Positions 49,876-61,080 of a stretch of DNA of 64,000 bases are shown here, in pieces. Below the pieces are notes generated by a model. The model worked only from the letters and a program-made list of their open reading frames with translations. It ran no database searches and was not told where the DNA came from. A program made the translations under genes and the position numbers. Position 1 is the first letter of the stretch; every line of letters begins with the position of its first letter. This stretch comes from Platynereis dumerilii (Eukaryota > Annelida > Polychaeta > Phyllodocida > Nereididae), in the NCBI GenBank assembly GCA_026936325.1, contig JAPTHN010000001.1, positions 78,189,380 to 78,253,379 of the forward strand, in the 5' to 3' direction.

Positions 49876-51240
49876 TATGCATGAACTTTACAGTGTGTAG
49901 GCTATAGAACCTTTTAGTCATACGCACATTGCCTCAAATAAATTGTGAGTAGCCTACATCTGAAAATCTAAATTGACTTCAGCCCAAGAACACAATTTGC
50001 TTGATGCATTAGGTATAATGTAGAAATGACATCTTGCAATATATTTCTCAACCCACACAATTGCAGGACTTATTACCAATGACCCCAATGCCCTGCAGTC
50101 TGAGTTATTGCATTAAATCAGTACTTTAGATGCATGCACCCGATTTTAAGCATATCATTATGAAGTCTTAGTCATATTAATTGGAAATTTAATCAAATTA
50201 ATTGCCTATCATAATGTGTTTGTGCCAAGTCTTTGCCATTTATGAATTGATGTACTTACTGAAGAAATGCCCATTTTCAGTGCAACCCTCACTCATCGGC
50301 TCATAATAAGTGGCGTTCAAATTCCAATAGATAGCAAGTATACACTGAATAACATTATGTTTGAATTGTGATGAGGCATTTTTATTTGCTCTGAATTTTG
50401 ATTTCATTGGGCAGAACATAGACACAGCGATAGTTCTATTCTTTAATCATTGCACTGATGGTTTTACATCTTCGCACGAAAAAGAAAATGGTAATTTCAG
50501 ACGAATATGCGAATGTGTAAAAAGACATAATGCTGATTGGTCTGCAGCAATCAGGAGATTAAGACTTGTCATCAACCCGTACATTTCTTTCAAAGCATTT
50601 GAGTACGTGTCAATGTCGTGTTAGGTGAAGTACATTTCAACCAAGATCTACAGAACTCAGTAAGCCTTTAAAAGAGCACAACAAGTGGGTGAAGAACATC
50701 TGTGCTCAAATCCGACTGGTCATTCAATGATGAATAGCAGTTGGTTGAAAGAAACCCCAAACTTGGCTTTCTTTGTCACTTAGTTTGACTTCTCATGGGC
50801 TATATGGACAACTAAAGAGGAATAAGACGTATTAGACCATTGAGAAGCCAGAGGAAGTATCCACTTGAAGTGGTCATTGATTAGATCTGTTACACTATAA
50901 ATGCCTCTGTTGCAAACTCTCATAATGACACACGTAGCAACAGAGAATATGCCAGATTATGAGATTGCTTGAGGATGAAAATGGTCCAATAAAGTAGACA
51001 CCTCTTCACAGGACCTAGGGCCTTGTCATTGATAGCTATGTAAACAAATCTCCCAATGAGTGATGCTGCAGAGGAACATGGTGAACATTGAGGGCAAGGT
51101 AAATCGAAGCTCAGGATGCAAAATAGTCTCTGGGACCTTGATATTTTGAGATAAGAGCTGGTCCTGGAATAATGAGGCACTTCCCATGCCGCCTTTATAG
51201 CACTCAGTCATTATCAGAAATGATCCTAATGCCTTTGATA

Positions 51241-52284
51241 AGCTTACAATTTTCTTGTAATGGCAACCTCTTTTTTTTCACTTAATTTCATTTAAACCTG
51301 TCTGGAAACTTTTATCGTTAGTCTAGGGAATGTTTCTTGGTCCATTTCCTATTCATTATTGTCTTTATTAAGCTTTTCCTGTGCACTTGCTTTCCCCATA
51401 GCAAAAATGCAGCTTTTAAGATGAAATGTTTGACCAGGGATTTCAAAAATGAGGCCAAACACTGCACTGTGAGAAGGACAGCCAAATGAAATGAGGGTAA
51501 CAAAAAATAACTGCAGGATTATCTTTAGAAGTAGACTGTGACAGAACTAGATAACATGGTTTTTTATTACCCCTTTCAGAGATAAGATGACAGGTAACTT
51601 TACTTTTCATCTCAGATGATATCAATATTATATTCGCATCATCAATGTATTCACAACTTCCGAAGAAAAGGGAAGTTATGTTTGCTTATATAACTAAGAA
51701 ACCTTTAAAATTTTTCATTGCAAAACCCTCCTACAGCATATGAATAACATTTTGAAGAAAGGAGGAGAGCAAGCAAGGAGTGTGTGTAAAAGGAGCATAC
51801 GAAGAATAAATAAATAAAGGAAGAAGACCTCGCAAAAATGTGAGGCAAGCAATTCAAGGCAACATAAAAGGCAAAGACCGAGAGAAAGAAAAAAATATTT
51901 TTGAAAATCCAACCACTCTAAGTGGTCTACTAAAGCCCTTGAAATATCACTGAAAAGGCCCAGGCTACAGTAGCCTGCTTCAGTTGCAAGCGTTAGCGAG
52001 CAGTCTACAACATTTCACTGGAGGTGCTCTATTTCACGTCATCGCTCACATGAATTTCTGAAGCAGCGCATCTCATTCCTGCTGTGTTCTGCTGAGCGCA
52101 GACCTGACAGGGACCAGTGCAGACCTGAAAGGCAGCTGTTCTAGTGCCCTATATTCAAATTCAATACCCTAGCGGCCCTTGGGACAATATGACTGGCAGG
52201 GAGAATACTCCGGTCAATACAAAACAATCCATGTAATAATATATAATTATACTTTTATGCAAGATCAGTAGTAATTTGTATTTT
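51241..52284. other. Spacer between array copies 3 and 4
   Basis: No gene or element was recognised. Purine-rich GAAGAAAGGAGGAG stretches occur at about 51750-51890. The stretch 52060-52140 is less AT-rich, with a repeated GCAGACCTGA word (52098 and 52121). Confidence 0.45.
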
Positions 52285-52344
52285 ATCAATGATTGGTTCG
52301 AGAGTACAGACTCTAGGGTGGATCACAAAGGCAAAGTTAGTTAT

Positions 52345-52495
52345 GACGAACCCCACTCCGGCTATGTCCAGAGGTTATCACTATATGATTGGTATGATTG
52401 CGTTCAGTATGGTGAGCGCCTGTGAGCAGATTTATCTGGAATGGGTGCTATATAAAATCATACTATACTATACTACTACACACAGAATCAGAAAT
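52345..52495 (+). mobile_element. SINE body and tail, plus strand
   Basis: Reads GAACCCCACTCCGGCTATGT, then GTGAGCGCCTGTGAGCAG, then ATTTATCTGGAATGGGTGCT and a tail of ATACTATACTATACT. The body is the reverse complement of the SINE at 19578-19752, from its B box to its tail. The 5' part with the A box is missing; segment z adjoins directly. Confidence 0.65.
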
Positions 52496-53227
52496 AAAAC
52501 AGCCTTTATTCAAACAAAAATACATATCTCATAGCAACCGACACAAATTCAAAAAAGAAAATGAAGGCACATATAGCTTCAGTTAAGCATGCAAAGTGAT
52601 TCAAAAAGAAAAACGAAGAAAAGCAATAAGTCTGAATGATGGCTATGGCCTTGGTTTGACTTAAAGGATTCCAACATCCTTGTAAGTTTGATTTTTCCTG
52701 TCAGGCACTCTGTTAAACTCTTGTTGAGAAAAATCATTTAAACCAGTGTGGCTGAAAAGGGAAAAATGTATCGCACACTTGTTCAAAGTACTTAAGATTC
52801 AAACAGGTCGACTTTGTCATCCCTTCAATGCTATTATTGAAATATTGAGACCTTGCATCAAGAGTATTACAATAGTTGCATCAAGAACATCAGTTCTATT
52901 TTTGAAACATCAACAGTATCACAAACAAAAGCAACAAAATCAATTTCCGCAGCAGACGTTTCAACAACATAACAAGCATATGGTTTAACTGCACCTGCAA
53001 TAAAATCTGATTGTAACATAATGGGCACCTGATTCAACTGAAGTCTGATTCAACAGCACCTACAATCCTACATAAATTTCCAAAGTCGGCAGAAAACATC
53101 CGCAACATAACTGGTATCTGGCATACTATCGGCATAATTTGACATCTGGTTCAACAACAGAAATCCCATTGAACAACACCTGCTATATAACTGGTAGGCC
53201 AATCTGCTTAACTGGAATCTGGTTCTA

Positions 53228-53350
53228 CAATATAATAATAAAATATATAATTTTATTTCTTAACAGCGCATTACATGAATCACATGAATCATCTCAATGC
53301 ACTATACAAATAAAATATACAAATAAATAGAAAAATCATTGCAAATTGAT
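53228..53350 (-). mobile_element. SINE/LINE 3' tail
   Basis: On the minus strand: TTGTATAGTGCATTGAGATG, ATTCATGTGATTCATGTAAT, GCGCTGTTAAGAAATAAAAT and an ATTATT end. A GCGCTxTxxAAxAAATAAA tail is common at 3' ends of L2-like LINEs and the SINEs that borrow them. Only the tail is present. Confidence 0.5.
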
Positions 53351-56300
53351 ATGTAAGAAGGCTAAAATTTGTAGAGATAAAAAATACATGAAATTAAGAA
53401 TATAATTTACAACCGATAGAATAATCGGAATAAACATCTGCATAGTAATTAGTAACTGCTTTACTGTCATCTTGTTCAACAACATCTGCATAAGCGAAAT
53501 CAGGTTAAATCTGCAACATAATAACCAGTGTCTGCTTAGTTCAACAACATTGGCAATGTAACATTAAGTTCACCACAGTCAAGATGAGAATTTAGCAATG
53601 CAAATTTTGGGGAAAACAAGACATCCAAAAGCCAAAATTCATGAACACGACACTTATGTTCCATATTGTCAACTAGCTGCACTTTGCCTAAAGCCCGAAA
53701 CTCATGAGTAGACCCAATAAAAGTATTTCCTCAAGACATAATAAAATGTGTCGTTTGTTGAACATTGTCCTTCACTGAAAAACATGAAGTTTACTGTAGA
53801 ATCTCAGGAGACAAAACTTCTCAACCCGGAGCACTTTCTATTCTTTCTAAGAATAGGGAACGATTCAAAAGACAAAAATATACCATATAAATGTGTGCTA
53901 ATGTGACAGACATATAATATGTTTGAGTATTTTCAATAAATTTTCACACCACAAACATTTTTCATCTTACTCCCAGTTACACCTACTATGCTATGAAAAT
54001 AAACTGCATCAATCTGAATACATAACCTCTTGCACATGTCTCACATTTCAACTGCCAACTGCTCAATCCCTATAGTCCGAGTCTAATTGCTTAAATAAAT
54101 TGGAAGGCTCTTGCATCCCATATAACATTGCCAAGGCATTTGCTATCTTCTGCCGAGCCAATTGCTGTGCAAATAGAGGACATAAAGTTTATTCACTTAC
54201 GCAATCTCTTTCCATTAAAGTAAATGAACATTAAAGACACCTTTGATGAGCCCATGCTCTCAGGACCGAAGACCTTAAACCATATACCATAGTAAGTAAA
54301 GAGAATATGTACACCAGTAAACTTCAAATGCCAACATTATTATCCCATATACACTTTATCTTGAAGATCAAACAATTAAAGCCCAGCATTTATCTATTGA
54401 GGTCCATTGAGCAACAGTTCGCTATAAAGGTTCAACTCCTTAAACAGCATTTTGGAATTACCCATGGAGGCTTACTGTGGCCTATGGCATTTCTGAGTCT
54501 TTCTCATTTAGATGCTTGAACAAACTGTGTTATTCACCATTCAGTGACATATAGTTCACCATAATTACGCCGATGTGGTTATTCTGTAGTCAAGATCGTG
54601 TCAAACAATATCCCCACAATTGCTGATTGAATTGCACATATCTTTAGAAATCTCAGGTTTGCAGTATCATAAATACAACAGACTAGGCCTACCAACCTAT
54701 GCTGTCAATTTTAAATTTTCTTTATCTAATCCCAAGTTGACAATGGCAAGACAGAGTGCAATATAGAAGAGGTTTCCTGAGAAGGAAGCGGCACACTGTC
54801 TACACATCTTTCCTTTTTAGGATGACACTGATCCTCCAAGAAGTAATCTTATCATAAAGCACTGTCTCCAGGCTCCTTATCCAAAGAGTCACGATAAAGG
54901 TAGACTTGTGAAAATGTGAGAAATATGAAGTTTCTTTGGTCCCTGGTGGTTGTCTGTAGATATCAACCTGAGGTACAGAGGTCTCTGATGTCCTTCAATG
55001 CAGATGTACATTTGCCTAACTGCCATTGTTGGACAAAGGTATCCTGCAAGTGTATTACCATATATCATGAATATTGAATGGTTCTGACTTCAGCAATCAC
55101 TTTATGGTTCAACAACCTTCTGATTGGCTCCTTCTCATCAACTCTGAAGTCATTACTTTGCATGTCCTTTGCATGTTGATGTGGAAATCAAATCAGCCAA
55201 GCTTCTTATTATTTCTATTTGGTCATAGTTTTTTATCTTCACATTTTTTCCCAAAACACAGGTGTACGTCATCATGCAGCTTTATTTGTTTTACCATTAT
55301 ATGTCATTATCTGGTTTATGATTGTTTGGAAAACAATTTGTGTTGCAATCTTTCATAATGACCTTGATGATATTGTCCTGTTCGGGATTTGTTGACACCA
55401 ACCAGCTGATGACGTGAAAGTGTTAGAAGATTGACCTCTTTGCTTTGACAATGCATGGTAAGTGCGAGCAATAAGGAAGATTAATTTGTCTAAAAGCAAA
55501 TAGAAAGCGGGAGATTGGCGTTTCTAAAAGACGCCTTCTTGCATGAAACTTCTGTAAGGCCGTACATAGACAGATAACAAGTGAACTTGACCTTCTGAAA
55601 TGGAAAGGGCAAGTTAAAGGTTCTATTCACAAATGCAGAAAGTTGATCTTGCAAGTTGCAAACAGTTTTGGCTGAGAAGAGGCCTTGAAGACATCAAATG
55701 GAAGAGATTGCTGGGCATATTCATTTGCCAAAAACAATGCTTTATGTTACATGTTGTCATTAATCTGACTGCCAGTTGGCAAACAGCACAGAGCACTGAA
55801 GATACGTCTCTATGATTATAATTCTCTATCCTCAAATCCTATGCCAATTTTAGTACAATCAATGTAGATCAAGAGTTCTTTATTGGTTAAATGTTACATT
55901 AGACTGTTAACCCCTTTGTTATTCTTATATAATTTAAAACATATGTAATGGTGTGTTTAGAAAGGAAGATGTATGAAAAGTACAGGTCATCAACAACAAT
56001 AAAGTATATGTCGCAAACAGAAGGTTGATTGATGAGCAGTGAGACTGAGAGATTAAAGGGGACCTATCCTCTAAAACATTATTGGTATCCCTGTTAAGCA
56101 TCAGCCATTGTATTATTAGCTTAGGTGCATCATAAGAAAGGCGATAACATGTCATGTCATATCTTCCTTTAATAAGTATGAGTTTCTTCAGTACTGAATA
56201 ATATGGTAAAATATAGCAAATATGGTTGTTGTGATTGGTTGAGGCACTGAATTTCGTGGTATCACTGCAGTTTCAATCAGTATAAGTTGCAAAGCCACTT

Positions 56301-58860
56301 GCAACGCAGCATTTTAACTTCCAGTGATTGGTCCTTAACTGACCATCAGCCAATTAGAGGAGGCTTAGACACTACGTAGCAAGTGGTCACAGCAACTCGT
56401 ACTTTCTGAAATTGCAGTAATCTAATTTAAATACCATGAAATATACATTATCAAGGCCAGTGACGTGTATAATGGTGACAGTTATTGTTAGAATTTACCT
56501 GCTAATCTCATCTATTGACCAAACTCAAGTGCTCACTGAATCAGGAGATTACATTTTTGAATTTTGATAACTTCACAAGTTCAACTTAAAGATTTGAAAG
56601 ACGTTTTATAGATCATCGAACAATCAAACAAACTGAAAAAGCCACGTAGTAATAAAACAAGCGATAGCAACTCATACTAACTGAATCTGCTGAAACCAAC
56701 TAATAGCCTGGCATCACACACCAAAAATATATCCATCAACAACTGTACACCGATTTGTAATGACATGCAATAGCACACTAATGTCACTCTGCATACATAG
56801 TCTTCATTTCGAATTCTTGAAAAATATATTGTTTCACTGAATTCCCTGAAGGTCCATCAATATAAAGTCACATAAGTGCTTAATCAGTTAATAGAGGAGT
56901 CAATGTTCATTGCAAGCTGGTGACCGTCTGAGTGCTGTAAGGCACTGAAGCCGTTCGGAAAGGAGGGACTTCTTCAGTCCGCCAAAATGTGTTACTGAAT
57001 TGACCAATGCAAAATGAAGCACAAGAGCTACTCTTCTATAATCTTCAATTTTCACTTGTTGTTAACACATGACATCAGCTGGCAGTGTGAAGATGCTGAA
57101 GCTTACAATTCTTTTGGTTGCTCTATAACATGGCCTAAGCTGGTGCTAGGCTAATGGTCACATTGGTCAGTGAGATTGAAACTAACAACACAAGTAGCAA
57201 AAGCAAGTAACAACTCACAACGGGTTCATTGGACATTAGAATGATGGACATTTGTGTGGAAAGACCTTGTGGGAAGACAGGAGAGAGGTTACAGCAAGAG
57301 TTATGGCCAAGAAAGGAAGTGCATGTTGCTGGTCTAGCGGAAGGACTTGCTTGTCCTCCATGATATGGCCAAAAGGTGCTCGAAAATATGAAATATGGAT
57401 AGGATCTGTCAAACTAGAGAGCTGCCTTAGCTGAGTAGTGAGGTAGAGGTCATTAGGTCACGTTAACAATAAGTCATTCGATCACATTAAGGGCACCCAG
57501 AAAGTGAGGGGTCTGGTGCCCTCTTGGGCCCCTATTCTGGCCAGAGGCTATTTCAACCAAGAAATGACCCTTTCTGATGACCATTCTCATTGCAGGGTTT
57601 TGCACTGTATATATTTGCTAGGATATTTACTTGTACCAGGTTTTTATGGGACTCACAACTGCAAATAAAAATCAGATTAGCACTTTTTTTTTTTCACCAT
57701 TCAGCAAATTACAACATGCCAGGCTGTTGATTAAATTTGACAAAATTACTGCTGTTTCTCCTACAATTGATATATAAATGTCCTTTGAGAAGAAACAACA
57801 TTGTTAAGGGGACATTATAGGCACTGAGTAGGCAGAAATTCTTAAGCAGGGCTGACTTACAATTAATTTTTTTTATAGCAGTCAACGCTTTAAGTCACTT
57901 TACTGCCTCCAGTTTATTGTTAAAATTACAATGTGTTTCAATTTGCAACAATTGGCTTCTACAAGTAGGCAAGAACTTTACATGAAGTATCTGTAGGCTG
58001 TGTTTAATTGCTCGGAATCATTTTAGAGATGTATAAAGTCTGTGAGCCAGAGTAATAGGTACACTTAGAGAATTTGAGAATTACACAATTCATTGCCTCC
58101 AATAGAGTACATCAGAAATTCTAAATTGACTTCAGTACAAGAACACAATTTACTTGATGCATTAGCTATAATGGAAAAATGACATCTTGCAATATTTTGT
58201 ACAATGACCCAAATGCCCTCTAATCTAAGTTTCTGTATGAATCCAATGGTACTATTTGTTTTGTCATATGGCTGATAGCGAGCATTTTAAATCACAAAAA
58301 CTTCCTGTCAAGGGGGGTAGCACTTGTCAGATTTTCAAAAAAAAAGATTTTTTGTTAATGGGTGACCCAATGGCACAAATTGGACTGTTATACATATTGA
58401 ATTTCCCAAAAAAGCAAATTAAGTCCCCCCCCCCTCAATTTACATACCCAGAGCATATCCATCACAGGCCTGTAACGATGAGAATTAGGGGGGATCAGCA
58501 CCTAATATAACAGAAGAAATTCAATAACGCCACCAGGCTCAATAAACTATATTATGTTACAGAGGCACCTTAAACAGATTATCTGGCTGACCTGCCTTAA
58601 ACGAAGCTGACTAATTCTGTTACCAGTTCAAGAATCTATATCAGATATTACGCAAGAGGAAAATCCAATCTCAGAATTACGTAAAGTCTGACTAAAAGTA
58701 AAGTGGTTTTCATTATCTTCATGGCATAATACGTGGTTGTTTTCTTTGGCAAACAATTTGATTTGTTGCTATTAACCATTGCACAAAATTGGATTTCTAT
58801 GGGAAATCTGTCACTGTGAAAAACAATAAACTTTCCCGTCACTCAGATGGCTTCTTACAA

Positions 58861-59879
58861 CTGGGATTTGACATCTGGACAAACCCATTGTCTGGTCAAT
58901 CTGTCAATGTGATATATGGTAATCTTCTATGTCATATGTGCTGGCGCAGTGCTGCTACTGAATTTTAAACTGCTGGGCCTACTTCTGCACCTAATCTGAA
59001 ATAATTTTATACGTTTGTACATCACCAATGCATTAGATCATCAAGTTTCCTGATGAAGGTTGGATACAACTATTCCGTGCACCATGGAAGAAAATATGTG
59101 AAATGCAAAAGCTATTTCTGAAAATTGGTTATTAGTTTCAAATTCAATGTTAATGCTACTCATACATACTCATCGTGTTGGTTGACCTGTATTTTAGGAA
59201 ACAAAACTTCTCAATTCCATGAGATAATGTACTTTGTAAAAGAAGATTAGTTTGTACTACAAGTTATAGGGAAAAGTACTTTTATCTCCAAGGTGAAAAC
59301 AGGTATATTCTTAGCTTGTAAGCCTGAGTCAGACATCTTTGCCACATTCAACTTTGGGCAAAACTAATCTACCAAAAGCCTTTATCAAAATATTATAAAT
59401 GCCAGCAGTGCTCGTATCTTTAAATAGCCAAATCTGGCTTTTTTTTCTGAGAATTTATGAACAGAAATTATTAGATCTTTGGCCTTGCATAACAAAATAA
59501 TCAATGGACTTAATAGTATGCCATATTAACAATGAATTGATGGCAGACCTTGAACATAGAAGAAAAGCCTTTTATGTCATGAATCACTTTATATTGGCAG
59601 AGGAGCAAGCCAGAGCTGAATCAGGAGTCAAGAAAGCCCAGAAGATGTACAAAACATGGCCTTACCCCGTACAAAAAGATGTATGTAGCATAGTGTTTCC
59701 GATGAGTCTCGCTTGTCCCTCTCGAGAACGGTCATGGTCTAGTGCATGAGAATCGAGAATTTCTCGACAAAACTAGGACACTGTCGTGGCACAGCAGACT
59801 GGCATGTTCCAGTGGTGATTCCTTCCTTTGTTTACTTACACGCATCGGCATGAATCATTGACATTTTCACCCCCAGATC
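58861..59879. other. Spacer with one candidate exon-like frame
   Basis: The array signal fades after segment m. The plus frame at 59504-59749 has a charged, helix-like stretch (MADLEHRRKAFYVMNHF, then EEQARAESGVKKAQKMYKTW). It is followed by the donor-like AGATGTATGT near 59676. No family is recognised and no second exon is identified, so this is only a candidate. Confidence 0.25.
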
Positions 59880-60349
59880 ATTACATAGGGTCTGTGTACT
59901 AACACCAGACTAATGTTAGTGAAACATCATGTCTCTAGTGTCTTTGGGTATTTTTTTTTTCAACCACGCAGCTTCAAAATGAAGAAATTACCAAAAAATT
60001 ATAGGAGGTGTTATAGAGAGCATTCAAAACTAAATAAAATTGGGGAAAACAATTGAAATAAGTTTTTATTGCAATAATTTTTAGCTCTAATAGTTTTCCA
60101 AGTGTTTGTTTTGTAAAAGACTGGTGATAAACCCTTTGTAAGTGTAGGGGTCAAATACTTATTTCCAAAGACTATTTGGATTCTCATGCAAATATATAAC
60201 GTAATGCTTCTTTCACTTAATTTTTGTACCTGTCTTCTAATGCTGAACCAGGTCTCCCTGAGAAATTTCAGAATTTTGCAGCATGCGCATTGCGAAAGTG
60301 CCCGAACCAGAAAATATGGTAGGGGGTCAAATACTTATTTTCCTCACTG
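59880..60349. mobile_element. Right end of a Tc1/mariner-type transposon
   Basis: The sequence closes with GGGGTCAAATACTTATTTTC then CTCACTGTA, the complement of TACAGTGAGGAAAATAAGTA. That form of end is well known from Tc1-like elements in animals. A second, internal GGGGTCAAATACTTATTTCC lies at 60149, as in elements with inner repeats. The transposase and the left end are absent, so only the end remains. The left limit is a guess. Confidence 0.65.
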
Positions 60350-60892
60350 TATTTCGACCCCTGTCTTGAATCTGCCTCTAGTAGCTGACAGATAGATGTA
60401 AAGATAGACAAGTCAGGATAAATAACATTAAAAACCATTAAAAGAGATAAGACAAGATGATCAGATGATTCAATTTGTTTGATTACTTTCAATAAGATTA
60501 GATAACATAGATTCAGCTGTAGGAGTAATGAGGTGATAGATAGACTGAGCAACATAAATACTAAGCTACTGAGTCGGTACACACAATACTGTTAGAAGCT
60601 TCTGCGCAAATAAATAGAGTGCTTAACACTAAATTATTTAACATACATAGAAGCCAATATCCACTTTTCTGGAATTTGAAGGATATTTTGCAGTTAAATG
60701 TATTTCAGACTATATAAATACCAAATTGACGTTTTATGGCTTCGGCATGACCAATGGATTTGAAATAGTAATAGAAATGTTCAGCATTTTGCCTGGTGTA
60801 GTGGAGAGAAGAGAAGAGCCCAGCCCTTTGTAAAAATGGGAACTAGTTGTTCAAAACTGCATAAATCAAATATGAGTCTTCACAATAATTAT
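60350..60892. other. AT-rich spacer
   Basis: No gene was recognised; the 104-codon minus frame at 60268-60582 is hydrophobic, overlaps the Tc1-like end and lacks motifs. A loose GATAGAT-type tract occurs at 60388-60410. Confidence 0.4.
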
Positions 60893-61080
60893 ATGTGCAC
60901 TAGTCAAAGGACAGTGTAGATATTCAGTTTCAAATCAACATACAGGTTCTAATAACAATTGCTATTTGTGCACTGGTTCATCAGAAAGTATAGATATTCA
61001 GCTTCAAATCAACATAGGTTGTAACAATTATGTATGCACTAGTTCACCGGAAACTGTAGATATTCAGTTTCGAATCGAAG
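60893..61080. repeat. Three ~63-base tandem repeat units
   Basis: Each unit contains TGCACTrGTTCA, then GTAGATATTCAGTTTCAAAT (or a close variant), then ATCAACATA and a TAACAATT link. Units begin near 60895, 60968 and 61030. Units two and three read through as a frame with CTGSSESIDIQLQINI and CTSSPETVDIQFRIEV. Unit one is shifted by one base, so coding is doubtful. Confidence 0.75.

Larger units (their letters stand above)
40270..51240. repeat. Array unit copy 3, segments b to n, heavily interrupted
   Basis: Segments: b 40280-40480, g 41140-41277 continuing 43290-43420, h 43425-43545, i 43675-44180, j 44170-44770, k 45560-47640, l 49880-50600, n 50610-51240. Insertions with defined ends sit at 41278-43281, 44220-44459, 44943 to about 45540, and 47950-49877. 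Segments c to f are missing between b and g, and m between l and n. Because each insertion splits a segment that is intact elsewhere, the empty sites are known. Confidence 0.8.
52285..58860. repeat. Array unit copy 4, segments z and a to m
   Basis: Segments: z 52290-52345 (cut short by a SINE), a 52560-52740, b 52780-52940, c 53640-53770, e 54060-54240, f 54310-54560, g 54690-55055, h 55060-55155, i 55200-55740, j 55680-56110, k 57040-57830, l 57950-58260, m 58460-58860. Segment d is not clear. It shows that z precedes a, which supports a head-to-tail arrangement. It has the fewest large DNA-element insertions of the four copies. Confidence 0.8.
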
